64,000 bases of DNA. Source: Diadema setosum. Taxonomy: Eukaryota > Echinodermata > Echinoidea > Diadematoida > Diadematidae. The translations under genes and the position numbers were made by a program. Within the stretch, counting starts at the first letter, position 1. Each line of letters begins with the position of its first letter. Under the pieces are notes generated by a model. The model was not told where the DNA came from. It saw only the letters and a program-made list of their open reading frames with translations, and ran no database searches. The stretch spans positions 39,599,985 through 39,663,984 of the forward strand of contig CM067067.1 of NCBI GenBank assembly GCA_033980235.1, read 5' to 3'. Of this stretch, positions 36,028 to 49,418 are shown piece by piece.

Positions 36028-38347
36028 TAAAGCTCTGTAGCACAGGGATCTATATATAGGACAAAAGTAGCAGCTAGCGTTTTTTAAATGTATTGATTCA
36101 CTGAAAATCTCATTTCCGTATTGGAAAACAATAGACATACAGATGAAAATAGGATAAACACATACATGAATAAACATTACCTTTGGAGTGTGTTTGATGG
36201 CGGAGGTAAGATGAGAAGTAATCAAGACTGAAATCAATGGGGTTGGCTAAAAGTTTCAAAATCAGAGATAAAGCTCCCCTTTCTTTTTTTAGTAGTCTTT
36301 GTCAGTTGTCTTGGGTCCGGTGGCAAGACTCCACTCCATAGGCTGACAGGAGTTGTGGGGAATGTGGGCGTGGTGGCCAGGGTTATCCCTTGTAGTTGCC
36401 ATCGCTCCCAGGTCCGTTCTAACCTGGTGGAAGTGTACCTGTTAGGGCCCCGTTTATCGGTTAAATAAGTGCCTTACTTGAGTGGTGCCTGTATAGAGCA
36501 CTGTAAACCACTGACTGAAAAGAACCACGAAAAGTGAAATAATCCTCCAAGGAGTGCTAAGAATCGCATGATTTACAAAGAAGTATACAGTCTTCCATGC
36601 ACTGAAGCTACTGCAAGATTTTCAGTAATCTGTGAAAAGATTGCAGGAGACTGTAAAAACTAACAAATATTTTATCATTAAATAAAGAACAACAACAAAG
36701 ATTGGAATACACAAAGGTAACATAGCAAACAGGAGCTTTTTGTCTCACCTCCCGTGGAAAAACACACACAAACACTATTATTGTGAATTAACCGGGACAT
36801 TTATTACAACTTCCCGGTATTTGTTTCGCTATTCTACCGTGTCTATTACTGTGCAACTTACCGTGAGTAGTCTGCTGTTCCACACCGTATTACAGTTTGC
36901 TTTATTCAACAGAGTAATATCAAACGGAGAAAATAAACATAAGATTCATCAAACCGGACATTACATAAGGAAATTATGCAATGTTGAGGTGTCACGTCTT
37001 TTCCGAGTGCGCGCAAATTGGACTCTCAAAACATAACTCTCCCGTTGATTTGCTTTTCAAAGTACATTGTATACGTAAACTCATGGTTTTATGTGGTCTA
37101 TTCGCAACTGCAATTTTTCTGTAAAAACTGTTTCTGTAAGTTATCCCAAGACTACAATCATATATGAGGTAAAGGATACAAGTTATTCTTACTAATTTAT
37201 TGTAAAACGAGAGGATCTTAGTGATGACTTGCGTACCAGTCGAGGGTGGGGATGGGTATGAATAAAATATAAAACGTGGAGGGGTGAAATCATCACATCC
37301 ATAGATTTAAATACGTGGTTCTTACTAAGTTCTCTCACTAAATGAAACCATGGCAGTTTTAGAATTTCACAATTGCCTCAATAAGTTATGTGTTGCTCTC
37401 CCCACTCTTCACTTTTGCCTTCCTTACAACCCCCATATGCATGTCGCTTCCCTCTTTAATTCTCCCTTTTCTAGGCTCTTCTTCTGCCAAGCAACGATCC
37501 GGATAAGGACCACATACAATTATGTACACATGTCATGGTGTCACCGCAAACCCTTGTCCCCTTGTCATGCCTGTCTCAATAAGTCTTGAGTTTATAAACC
37601 TCTATACCGTTTTGTCCTTTTGAATTATTCGATTATCAAAGCCAACACGAATAAGGTGTTATCACTTGCATGCGAAGTTTCAAATAGGAAGATATTAGTG
37701 CATGAAAGGTGAGGTAACGTGGTACAAGAAAGAGCGACATGGCGTATTACGTGACATGAGCAGAAAAGTGGAGAGCGACAAACCATGAGCGTTTTGGAAT
37801 GTCTTTTTACCTATCAAAAACATTCCTTCAGTGACAGGGACACTGTTACATGTCAATTCAAAGAGAGGCGGCTTTTCATCCAGCAAAGGGGGAGAAAATC
37901 ATTTATATTGTAGACATTAAACTATTCTTGTCCGTAATCAAAGCGCCAATTATGTTTCCTTGATTGCCTATAATAGAATTGTAAGTAATTTGAGACTTGA
38001 TATAAGAGAGGTTCTTGAGTATACCTAGGAGGAAGTTTTTTTTTTTTTTTCCTCATGTGGTATCCGAAACACACAACTATTATTGTTATCATTACCGATT
38101 TAAACGGTCTTCAGCTGTTCAGTGAATAATCAAATTGTAATCCAGAGCATTAGCCATACGTGTTACACAGTCATGATAATGCATCAGTTCTATTCTTTAG
38201 AAAGAAAAAAAAAAACATACGGAAGATTATGATAAGATCCGGACAGATACTGTCATCGTATCTATGGTTTTGATCCATCTATGTCTTTTCAGCCATATAC
38301 AGCCCTAATGGTCAGAGGGCCTGTATTTACATTGTAGTAGCAGTAAC

Positions 38348-38379
<32 letters not shown>

Positions 38380-41300
38380 GAATAATAATTATTATTATTA
38401 TTATTATCATTATTATTATACTATCATCATCATCATTATCATCATTGGGGCTGTTGATGTTATTTTTATGATTGTTATTGTTCATATATTGCCATGATAT
38501 AATATCATGGTCGTTATCAATATCAAGCCCGAGATGCCAACTTGGCACTGCAAATAAAAGCTTTAATGAGAAGGGCTTCATGTGTATTTATGTCCGTGGT
38601 ATCAGTTTGATATATCATACCGGTCATCGGTGACTTCTGAATCCGTACAATCGTCTCAACCTCTGCAACGTTATCGCGACTGTGTGGTGCAAGAATGATG
38701 TGCGATCTAAAAGGTGTATAGGAGTTAATCAGGCTAGTTGTACATTAAAAACAAGGTTACCTATAATAGAAACCGTGTACTACATTATTATGATACAGAA
38801 TGAACTGCTAAGAGCAGACACGTTATAGGCTATATGAGTTAAGGACTGAGGAGCGATTATTATGTTCGTCTGAAAGAGGTCAATATGTTTAAACATTCTG
38901 TGATGACGTGAGAAGAGGTCCAATTTCGTGTGCTTGATTAATTGCTTATCGAGTACACTATGAGGTGCATGTTTAGAATGGCCTACATCCAGTTCTCCTA
39001 TTACATCACAGCTTGATATCATAGAGCAGTTCCTTAGGCCAAGATGGACATTGCGCGACTCACGAGACAACACAGATTTAAAGACATATTCATGTACAAG
39101 TCTTTTATAATGATTGAACATGCACGCGAAAACATTTAATAAAACATTACACACATATTATTTGTTTAGATTCTGATGGACAGAAATGACGTTTTAGCTT
39201 TTATACTACTCTTTTTGATTTATACAGTATATAGTATAGACATGCGTAGCGAACAATTTTACATGGTCATGATGGTTGCACATTAAACACATTGTCAATT
39301 GAACATGGTAAAGATTGATGTTTAGTTGTATACATAAAGGTGGAGAGTGTTGAGAGGGGTGAGTATTGGGATATTCATGGAGGGGCAAGTGGGAAACCTT
39401 GGTTGAATAGCTACCCTATAAAAGTGACGGTAACAATTCTTTTTTCATTTGTCCATAGCGTTTTGGGTGTTTGTCAAATTTTGCAACTTTTAGGCTATTC
39501 ATAGGGGTTCACAAGCACTCGACTTTTACTGAGTAAAATGCACATGATGAGGACAAGGGAAAATTAACAGACATAATGATGGATCCCTTTAGAATGCAGA
39601 TATCCTTCGATTAGACGTAATGTATACCTTACTCAAGAACGACTATATATTGAATTCATAAAAAGTTGATTAATAACAAGTACACTTTAGGGTGCATAAT
39701 GTGACTTTCAGTATCTATATACAATCTGTGTAATTATTGATAACGTCTAACTAATACTGTTACACATAATGACAGAGTGGTGACATTTCACAAGATCTGA
39801 ATGTTATCATGACACCAAAATGCCCCCCCCCCCCCAACAAAGAGAAAAGAATGATGAGCGTTTGGCAAAAATGAGGGCACAAACATCATAAATACGTCAC
39901 AGATCACAACAGAACGTCACGAGAAACTATGCCCACTAACACTGTGCTGTTTACAGCTGTAACTCTCCCTTTCACGGGCCTAATGGCCTCATAGCAGAAA
40001 TAGATTTATAATTGAAAACAAAAGAATAATGGAGAAAAAGGGGACTCGTCATTGGAAATGGCAGGCGTATAAATCTACATCATCCAAACAGCATGACCGG
40101 CTCATGCAATCTGGGAATATTACAAGTCTGGATTCGCGTGAATATAATATGCAGGTATGTTCCATTTAAAAAGAAAAAAAAATCATGTTAGGGGTCAAAA
40201 GAAATCGAAATTTGTACATTGGTCTTTCTGACTTGATGCGAGAAGTAGAGCATATAGCCTCCATTTGCCACTCAATTTTTGTCGCATCATCGATGGTCCT
40301 TATCATGATAAGGTTGATTAATTTTGATAACGGTGGAGGGGTATGGGGTGAGTAAGGTAAGATCCGCAAGCGCCATGCTATTTTTGTATGTAGTTTGTAG
40401 GTTTTCGAAAGATCCATACGAGTGACTGTTCGCTTGTGTTTGTGTGTTGTTGTTGTTTTTTTTTCATGGTTGTGAGTTGGTATGCCGCCATTGATTTCCT
40501 CACTACCCACGTGAACTGTGGAGTAAAATCACACGCTCGACAAAAATAGCGTCTTGCTTTCCTCAGTCTCAGATTTGGACATCATTCAAGACATGTCTTT
40601 TTTTTTTCAACTCACCCTTGCTTTAGCGACATTTGCTAACATTTGACTATAGACTCGATGAGAAAAGGCAGGAACTTCCACTGCTGTGAATCATTGTCCA
40701 CCCACTCGGGTCAGGACGTCTAACGAAATTCTTGCGATACTTTAATTTACGGGGTCACTTTTAGCAACAAAATCACTGCGTCCGAATTTCTGATATTTTC
40801 GAGGTTCTAATATGTCACGGGCAAGACCTCATGCTGTTGCTGTGTATTGGCAATTTGGTGGTTGTAAGTTCAATGATTTTATTTTCGCGCTATGTGGTTA
40901 AGAAACCTGGGACCTCATAGAGTGAGGGCGGGGGGGGGGGGGGGGGTATGCGGGTCCGGGGGAGGGGGTCAAGATTTAATGCTCCCCCACCCTTCGAGTT
41001 ACCACGGACCTCGTGGATTTTGGTGTGTGTGTGTGTGTTGTTACGACCAAAATCACTCGGAGAATGATCGCACAAAAGAAACAATCAACTAATGTTCAGG
41101 CGGTTTATTAACAGTGATATTGTGGGTACAGACTCGTAATCGGTTTTCACATCAAGACAAATAAGGATCAATAAAACAATTATAAATCGGTAATGGAATC
41201 ACTTACATGCATTACAGCTAAATCGTTTGAAAATGTCCAGATATGATGTTCGATGCACAGATGAATGATCCTTGACGCACCGATGAATGATTCCTCCGAC

Positions 41301-41519
41301 GTAACTCCAGAGGCACAGGTTACGATAGTCCACGGTATAGATCCGGGGTAAAATCCACGATATATGTCCACGGCAAGACGTGCAGAATCCAAACGTTATG
41401 ACGACCACGTCCAGTTGATTCGTTGAATGATGATTCACTTTATAATGTCCAGCAAGGAATCCAGCCCGTCACAGCTTTGCCGTAATAATGTCCGTTGACA
41501 CTAAAATATGGAGTCTATC
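36028..41519. other. Region between the retrotransposon and the tandem array, no recognised gene
   Basis: It contains the ATT/ATC microsatellite at 38338-38450, a C-run at about 39822 and a G-run at about 40927-40946. The stretch 36290-36700 is more GC-rich at first and ends with AACAACAACAAAG, which could be the tail of a SINE-like or other retroposed sequence. The 124-codon minus-strand frame at 38780-39154 shows no family signature. Confidence 0.35.
38338..38450. repeat. ATT/ATC microsatellite
   Basis: Runs of GATAAT, ATT and ATC triplets. Confidence 0.85.
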
Positions 41520-42173
41520 TAGTTGGGGGCCTAAGGGCTCAAAATAGGTCGTTTGGTTCAGATTCTTCCAAAAGCACCAAATTTGGCTCATAAGTCCCTT
41601 GAACCGTACTCTTTCGATTTTTGATGGGCGCCAAGACTAAAAACCCTTGGGGCCGCCATATTGGTGAAATCCAATATGGCCGCCATCCGGGTTAAAGGTC
41701 AACTGCAGTTACAAATTGAAAATGTTGATTAATGTTATGAATCCCATGTGGAATATTTTACAGGGTTAGAGTATGTGATTCTAAATATCATTTCTGCAAT
41801 TCAAGGTCAATACCACCTCTCAAGGTCACTTTTAAGGTCAAATAAGGGTCAAATCAGGCATTTTGTGCATTTTTCGAAATAGCGTCTGTGAACATTCAAC
41901 TGCAATTCACTGGTACTCCTAATTTGTCCCATTTGTCATCTCTTCCATACTCCTTCAATGGTCAATTAGGGTCAAGAGCGGTTCCACCCCCTACATATCA
42001 ATAATGATTATGACAAATAAATGAAGTAATATATTTAAGATATATATACATATATATATTGAAATCTTTGAGCACAGAAAACGGGCTTCCATCGGTTTCG
42101 TTTTCTTTTCTCATTTTCTTTGCTCAAAGTTTTCACTATCAATTGGTTCTGGTCAGTTTCTCCTTTCTTTGTT

Positions 42174-42176
<3 letters not shown>

Positions 42177-42217
<41 letters not shown>
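42177..42217. repeat. AT microsatellite in unit copy 1
   Basis: A 41-base (AT)n tract. The same tract is at 51403-51443 (41 bases) and 60631-60667 (37 bases). Confidence 0.95.
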
Positions 42218-42220
<3 letters not shown>

Positions 42221-42588
42221 GCTTAAATACGGCCGTGATCCTATTCCAAGGTTCCGAATCAGGGTGCAATGGCAAAGTGGGTAATAACACGCCTAATCTT
42301 ATTTTGTCTTCGTTTTTCCTTCTGACGAGATAGCTGGATAGCCCGAGTGCAACTAGCTGGTCAGTTGTATGTACTTGGGGTGGACCACTTTACCGGTTTA
42401 TGCACCTTGAGTTTTCCGATAACGGAATGCCGATTCGGGATCTGTTCATGTGTCTGATGGGTTTGTGATTCTTTCACACAAGGGACTTCCACTTTTTTAT
42501 ATCCAAGTGATGAGGTGCAAAGTGTTGTGTCTCTACTAGAGGGGACGGTATGACAACATACACCATTGCTCAGCTAGACTTGAGATAA

Positions 42589-42665
42589 GTGGGATTCGAA
42601 TCCGCGCCAGAACACAAGTCTTTAGACCGCAAGCCATACGCTACCGACTGAGCCACCTCGTCACC
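42589..42665 (-). mobile_element. tRNA-derived SINE-like sequence, unit copy 1
   Basis: Read on the minus strand, it begins GGTGACGAGGTGGCTCAGTC, has a pol III A box TGGCTCAGTCGG at 42655-42644 and a B box GGATTCGAATCC at 42603-42592, spaced as in tRNA genes. The D and anticodon stems do not pair properly, so it is a tRNA relic or SINE head rather than a working tRNA. The SINE body may continue to about 42240. Confidence 0.55.
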
Positions 42666-44149
42666 TTTCATGGTCAATTATATAACTTTCCAGCTGGCAA
42701 GCGATATGATTCTCCTCCTGCTTAAATTTGTGTATGCCTGCTCTCTCTTGACAAGACAGCGTCTGCTTCTTCAGTGAAGGAAGCAATGGCCGAAGCTTCC
42801 AGGGAATCGAGCTCCTCAATCCAGGTCAGACCAGTATTCTAGGGGCAGTTAACTAAATTCGATCATTAAAGTCCTTTAATGGCAGTATCTTATCAGAGTA
42901 GGTGAAGACAATTCAGCTGAAGGATTTTTAATTTTTTTTTAATTCTCTTTTTATCAAACGAAACCGTTTTTTTATTACTGAAAGCGCAAATGACTAGGGA
43001 AACTGAATACCTATTGATGTTGTATGGGATACTGATCCTGAAGAAAATAATCTTAACATTTTTGCGCAGCAACGCTGTGCAGTCCTCTGACAAGAGATGG
43101 TTATGGCACCACTCAAATCTCAAATTATGATTGGAAGAGCGTAGCGGCTTCCTGAAAATTAAGATTAAAGAACTGCCCTCATTTATCAGCGCACAGATAT
43201 CCAAGAATAAATGGGACGGACAACTCATCCTGAGCACCTGATTCGAGACGGAAATATCCAACAGGAATTGTGATCTCACAACCCTTCAGCTTTCCAACAA
43301 CTTAGATGCGATCGACGCAAAGAATATGAATTATCCTCACTAAGGATGACATAATGTTTTCGGAAAGCATTTTCTGAAAACAGTATAAAATCGCACGGAT
43401 GAGCATTACATCACATTTTCGGTAGTGTGTTTTTTTTTTTAAATCCCTTTGATCTGAGGGAGTTACGGGTGGGTCGTGGTATTGAAAAGATAAAGGACTT
43501 TTCAGCTTTTTCTTGTACAGCATACCTCTCTTCCAGAGCCCAACATCAGGCACTGACAGGGTGCGACATTACTTCAAACTTGCTTTGATGTGGCATGCAA
43601 AATGCCTAAGTAGTATGGCTCAGCAAACTAGAGCTCACTTACACATTAACTACTTTACTAATCGTGCTCATGTCCACCAAGGACTGATGAGGAACAAGGT
43701 TTATGGAGCAGCCAGCGTCGAGGGTAGGCATCATCTCGTCATAATGTGGGAGTAGATCATCAGAAACCACCTTATCTGCTCAAGCGGCGCTGTATCAACA
43801 TTTCGAGGATGAGTGCTGCTGCAAGTGAGTTTCTACTGGAATCATGACAGCATGGGTCATGATGTGATCCCTGACTTCAGGGAGTGGAGTTGGAGGAAAG
43901 ATGGCACAGGTAAATGGCAATTACTGGTACTATCAGTCACTCTCTGCAATGCTTCAGTACCAAATTTCATTCTTCTGCACCACAGCTGTTTCAAGGCATG
44001 CATTGGGAGGAGGAAAACATGGAAATTGAAAAAAAAAATGAAATGAATGAATGAATGAATGAAGGTGAAAATGCACAATGTAGAGCAGGTTTCAGACGAG
44101 CCATGGTCAGTAGTTTGATATGAGGGGTTGAGGGCCTATTTGACGGGAG

Positions 44150-44640
44150 GAGACATTGTTGCAATGCCAGCGTCTCGAAGAAATTATTTTCGCTGTCACA
44201 AGTAACGCGATTTCCAGAGCGACGTCCAAGACGTCTTCAAACAAGGGGACAACTTATTTACTTGGAAGTCACGGGGATGTTGGCATGGCTTTTGCAGTCG
44301 CAGGGACTTATCAGAGATGTCTTTTCTCAGCGACATCTCCCTTTCGTCGCCATTATGTTATTACGGTCTCCGCAAGATGCGGGGACATCTCGAAGATGTT
44401 GCAGACAAATTTGGTCACCACGACATGGCCACAGTGATGGAGACCTCGCAGAGACGTCTCGGAGACAAACTGGAAGAAGTAAATAGTCTCTGTAAAAATC
44501 GAAAATGTTCAATTCTCCTGCGAATCCTGGAGATTGGGCTCGTCTCCAGGAGACGTGCGTCGTATGCCGAGATGTTGCGGAGAGTAGAGTTGCAACCTAT
44601 AGTCTTCAGACCAACGAGATACCAACTTATAAAGTCTTGT
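44150..44640. repeat. GC-richer segment full of GAGACRTCTC-like motifs, unit copy 1
   Basis: Self-complementary words such as AGACGTCTC, GAGATGTCT and CTCCAGGAGACG recur in both orientations. The right end AACGAGATACC resembles the GGTATCTC terminus of the Harbinger-derived elements at 22335. Three or four frames are open at once, as expected of low-complexity sequence. It is possibly a further MITE, but the left end is unclear. Copies lie at 53376-53866 and 62600-63090. Confidence 0.3.
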
Positions 44641-45739
44641 GATATCATACCAATTTGCGTCCAAGCACTTTGGATAGAATCTTAATAGACCCCAGAAGGT
44701 GTCATGAAAGTTGTACTATAGCATATCTAATCTGTACCCTGTTAATGGTGTTACTGTGGCACCTGTGAAATATGCCTGTTCCCTACATGGCGTCACCAGG
44801 ACCGTCATGTTCTCTGAATGGCATATTTAGTTGTCGAGTCACTTAAAATTTCCTATAAGGACTTTAGAATCAAACTTTCTTACACAAGTAAGAAAAGTAA
44901 GAAAATAGCAAATTGATGCCAACCTGATGTACTAAAAACTTTCCTAAACACGACAGATTTGTTTTCTTTTTTCATTCAGATTAGGAGTGATCTTTATAAT
45001 TATTATTCCATTGAATTTAAATCTGAATTATGAATATCTATTTTGATTGAGGATCCCTGAACTGCAACAGAGAAATAAAAACACTTCTCTTTTTGGTGGC
45101 AACGTCAAGGACGCCGGTAATAAAGAGAGTAGCTCCCCCCCCTTATTGCTAAACTATTGATATATTAGGTAGCAATAGGATTCTATTTCTCACTGTGCAT
45201 GTTTTTATTGCTTTCCTTGCAGATGAAGATGAAAATAATAATCCAATAATCAAATCTTGAAAACTCTTTGAAAGGGAACTACCCATATTTCTAACTAGCT
45301 ATTTTGGCTGTCATTAAAGCAAATGCAAGTATATTGAATTCTGCAAATATTACCAGTCGGTGAGGACATTTCCTCTCAGCGCCTGTAATATAAAAATGAT
45401 TAATGGAATGATTGTGACATGAACTATGATATTCCATAGCTTTGGATAGAACCTCTCTTAAAAGCTTGTGTATAGCCATATTATAACAGGCCATAATTGA
45501 AATGATGCAGAAAAAAATTACCGTAAGTAATCATTAAAAATGAAACTGAAGGGTTGCCAAGTCTTCAAATTTAGATGTGAAATAAGGATCTGAGTAAGAT
45601 CCCTTAAACCTAATTACATAGTACTCTCAGAAAGGGGTTCTTATTATAATTAATGAGTGTATACCTAGTGTTTGAAATCTTAACACAAAAGCAGATACAT
45701 TGATGTTACTCGTGAGAAAGCCCACCTCTCCCTCTCCCA

Positions 45740-46400
45740 CAGCCCTCAACAACTGCAATTCTATTAGCAGGGCTGGCATTCCTCCTATATGGACTATAGG
45801 CAAACCATTTTCTAAATTACCTATTTTGAATATAATGGTTTGACCCCAAATGACCTTTAGGGAGACCTTATAAGGAAAAGTTGACATCAGACCATTAAAC
45901 CAACTTCAGAATCGAATTCCTTGACCCATAAAACTTCTAAAGCTGACTTTTCAAATTATTGTAACACTTTGAAAGTTTTTAATTGTTATACTGGCCTTTA
46001 AACGTAGGTGGCAGCCATATTGGATTTTGCAAATATGCCGCCCCGGAGGGCGCCCTTCACAAGAAATACGCCTTTTTTTTCAGCCTTAGACAACTGCAAT
46101 TCTATTACTAAGGCTGGCATTCCTGGAATATTGACCATGGGCAAGCCATTTTTTCAATAAACTGTTATGAATACAATGGCGTGACCCCTATATGACCTTA
46201 AGGTGACCTTATAAGGAAAAATTTACTTCAGACCATAAAACAACTTCAGATTCGAATTCCTTGACCCAGAAAACCTCTTAAACTGACTTTTTAACTGATT
46301 GTAACCCTTAGATGTTTTCAAATGCAAGTGATCTTTAAACCCATATGGCGGCCATATTGGATTTTGCCAATATGGCCGCCCCAGAGGGCGCCCTTCTTGG
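45740..46400. repeat. Tandem duplication of ~340 bp inside element E, copy 1
   Basis: Two consecutive units begin CAGCC..AACTGCAATTCTATTA at 45740 and 46081 and end with a CCATATTGGATTTTGC..GCCGCCCC..GAGGGCGCCC block. They are diverged, unlike the 9.2-kb repeats, so this duplication is much older than the array. Confidence 0.75.
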
Positions 46401-47549
46401 CGCCCATCAAAAATCGAAATAGTATGGTTCGGGCTACATGTGTGCCAAATTTTGGTGCTTTTGGAAAAATTTGAACCAAAAATCCCTTGCGCCCCCCACT
46501 AATCTCCAATGTAGGCAAATTAATTCTCTGCAGGCAAAATGTCTCCCAGGCCTTATCTCCACAAACACAGTTTGTATAGCAGGTCAGCAGGTAACACAGG
46601 ACTGACTATAACAAGTCGCTTCAGAGCCAGAAGTGACGTAACTCTCAGAGCAGAGGTGTTGGGTACTCTGCCTACTGCAGAATTTCTCTGGCTTATATAC
46701 TATCCATTCACCCCTTTCTAGTACATTCTGTAATTTTCTCCAACCTGGAGCCACATACCTGAACATACTAGCAAGTCCAAGTTCCAGGAATCCTGGATGA
46801 CTCACTGCCTAACTATGTGCATAACATCATTGCCAAAATTAACTACCAATCACATTGGCTACAGGGACAGTGCCTCACTCAGCCAAACATGCAAGCACTT
46901 CCTAGAATTTTCTGGAATGGGTTAAATCATTCTAGATTGAGTGAGCTGTAATGTATTTCCTGTCACATGCATACATGTACTGTAGCTACATTCTATACCA
47001 CGTAGAAAATTCTCCACTGATCTGGTCAGCCTGTATGTACTATATCTATATCATATAGAATATTCTCCATTAATCTGGTCACCCTGTGTACATACAATGT
47101 ACACATTAAAACAACCATGCATACAGCTTTGATACATGTACATACTAGTGTGTACATTTGTGACAGTGTGAGTGTGTGTGTGTGTGTGGGGGGGGGGGGG
47201 GCGCACAACCCCGCTCCGGGTTCCGATCCTCGGCCCCTGGAACGTACAGCCTTTTCACCAACACGGTCACAAACCTAGAAATGTTGTCAGAAAAAAAAAA
47301 AAGAATACGACGCGTCTGATCATATAAAATCCAGTCCGTATTAGGCATTAATCACAGCGATATTTTCAGATCAGAATCACTTTGTGACCCTGGATACGAA
47401 ATCTTTTCTGTAAGAGAGCTAATCCTTGGAACGCAGTCATCACATTCTCTCGGACGACCATCGGTGAATAGAGCTGATAAAATTGTTGAATATAATATAT
47501 ATATCAATAATCTCTAATTTCATCGCCCCCTGATATAATCTCGTTGAAT

Positions 47550-47551
<2 letters not shown>

Positions 47552-47585
<34 letters not shown>
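47552..47585. repeat. GA microsatellite, unit copy 1
   Basis: A pure (GA)n tract followed by TGGAGAGAGAG. The same repeat is near 56778 in copy 2. Confidence 0.9.
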
Positions 47586-47591
<6 letters not shown>

Positions 47592-49338
47592 AGAGATTTT
47601 TATTCATTTATTTATTTTCTTTTCTTTGCTGCATGCTCTTCCATTGAAAACAAACAAACTGTCAAAAAAAAAAAAGCCGACCTTAATTTGTATCCACATA
47701 TCATCTGCAGTTAACAAATGAACCAGACTGACCTTAATTCCGTCTGCTGACAAGGACATTATGCTGGGAGTATATAGAAACACAATTTCATGCAAGTTTT
47801 TTATATTTCTGGCAAGACCATTCTTTGTAAACAAAATCAGCTCAAAAACCGCCAGAGTTGTACGTGAACTTGCAAATAGAAGTCAGATTCAATGGGAATT
47901 AATAGCCTGTTAAAAACACAGTTCCCGTTGTAGACCGCGAGAATTCTCCATCATAGCTATGGGGATAGTCTTAGTATCTTATTGATTTTAGAGGAAATCG
48001 ACATTTACACGCAGATGTTCTCATCCTGGAAAATAAAGACAACCTTAATTTGCACAACGAAAACAGATTTAATAAAAGTGTGTAACTTCGAATTCTTTCT
48101 GAAACTGTTCTAAACAAGTATTTTATTCACAGTTAACATCGAAACAGCTGGTAATTTAATGAAATTTAAACTTGTTTTCTCCTCTAAATTTCGTATGAGA
48201 GTTAAAGCGGCGCCGAGCATGACTTCAAAGTATATAGAGGAATAGTAGATATTCCATTCAAATCAAACAATATTTGTTGTTTGCATGGATTACGTATAGA
48301 GTTGCCACTCCCCGGTGCATTACACAACGAGTGTTACACCATGCTAATATAATATATCCCAGGCCTCCTCTTTGTGACGATGTGTGTAATGAGGTGAGAC
48401 GTGCGTCATTATGTTTGTATTAAAGGTGCCTACATAGACCTGAATCTGTGAAGAAGGTAGACCTTTATTACAGGAAATCGATTATTCCACCCCCACCCCC
48501 CTCGTTGAAACGAAGAAGGAAAGTAAAGAGAATGATATGGAAATCTCGTGTGTTTCAGGAATTAGTTCGCTATAATGAGTGTTTTGTCGTAAATCCATGC
48601 ATGCCAATTCTTGTATCTACATCGGAAAACTCCTCCTCTTGTTGTGTTGTCATAACTCGAGGTTCGCCAGATTATAATGATTTCTTTAGTACATCAGCAA
48701 CTGATGTTGTTGTCTTTCTATATTTTTACGACATCTCATTACTCCTCCCTTGTTATTACTTCGTCAGCAACATTAATTTGTCTGAAAACAGCTGCATCTT
48801 CTTCCAATATTACTGTCCAAAGTAAGTGAGAGGCGATACAGGAATTCAATATGAGAGTGTTCTAGACAAAAAAAGAGGAAGGAATAAAGATAATATCTGA
48901 TAATGCATGGCACCGTTACGTGAATTATCATCGATTGCATTAAGCCATCATCAGATAAGAATGACTACATCAGAAAAAAAAAATCAATTATATTGCAACT
49001 ACCCGAATTAACGCAAAATTATAAAGATCTGATTAAGAATTGCCATTACAGCTTTTATCACATCAGGCAAGAAAGTCTCGCATTTTCAGCACTAAAATCA
49101 TAGCCCTTTTCACTTTTAGCAACGCTACACATCCTGACGTATTGTAAAATTGCCATTGTACTACAATCGAAACGTATAGAACGAGTTGCGTATATATTAC
49201 ATTGTATTGACTATATTATAAGGATACAGTTTTTTTTTTTGCTTTTACTTTCCAATTGAATCATTTTGAACTTGCGCTTTCTTTTTCAGTATGTGTAAAG
49301 ATCTCAGAAAAATGTACGAACCTGCAAAATTGGCACCA

Positions 49339-49369
49339 AAACACACACACACACACACATACACACACG

Positions 49370-49408
<39 letters not shown>

Positions 49409-49418
49409 ACACGCACAA
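49339..49418. repeat. CA microsatellite, unit copy 1
   Basis: (CA)n with occasional TA or CG interruptions. It recurs at about 58563-58642 in copy 2. His-Thr frames through it are artefacts. Confidence 0.95.

Larger units (their letters stand above)
41522..46499. mobile_element. Element E with ~170-bp inverted ends between TA dinucleotides, copy 1
   Basis: The left end GTTGGGGGCCTAAGGG, running to about 41690, is mirrored by about 46331-46499, which ends CCCTTGCGCCCCCCAC. The arms share TTCCAAAAGCACCAAA, TTTCGATTTTTGATGGGCGC and CCAATATGGCCGCCAT. TA lies at both borders, as for TA-targeting superfamilies. Next to the arms are AGGTCAA-rich subterminal sequences, duplicated on the right side. 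No transposase frame is visible, so it looks non-autonomous despite its 5-kb size. Part of the interior may be other insertions. Confidence 0.6.

Noticed and set aside
38780..39154. 124-codon minus-strand frame
   Set aside because: No recognisable domain, no supporting splice or start context, AT-rich.
42589..42665. Functional tRNA gene
   Set aside because: The A and B boxes are good but the D and anticodon stems do not pair, so it is called a tRNA-derived relic.
42893..43279. 128-codon minus-strand frame repeated in all three array units
   Set aside because: It is AT-rich with a lysine/isoleucine-rich end and no recognised motif. Its repetition is explained by the tandem duplication, not by selection.
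43513..43755. 80-codon plus-strand frame in the array
   Set aside because: No family signature, no clear splice context, and it overlaps other open frames.
44156..44685. Several overlapping open frames of 74-122 codons
   Set aside because: They arise together from the low-complexity GAGACGTCTC segment; being open in many frames is a composition effect.
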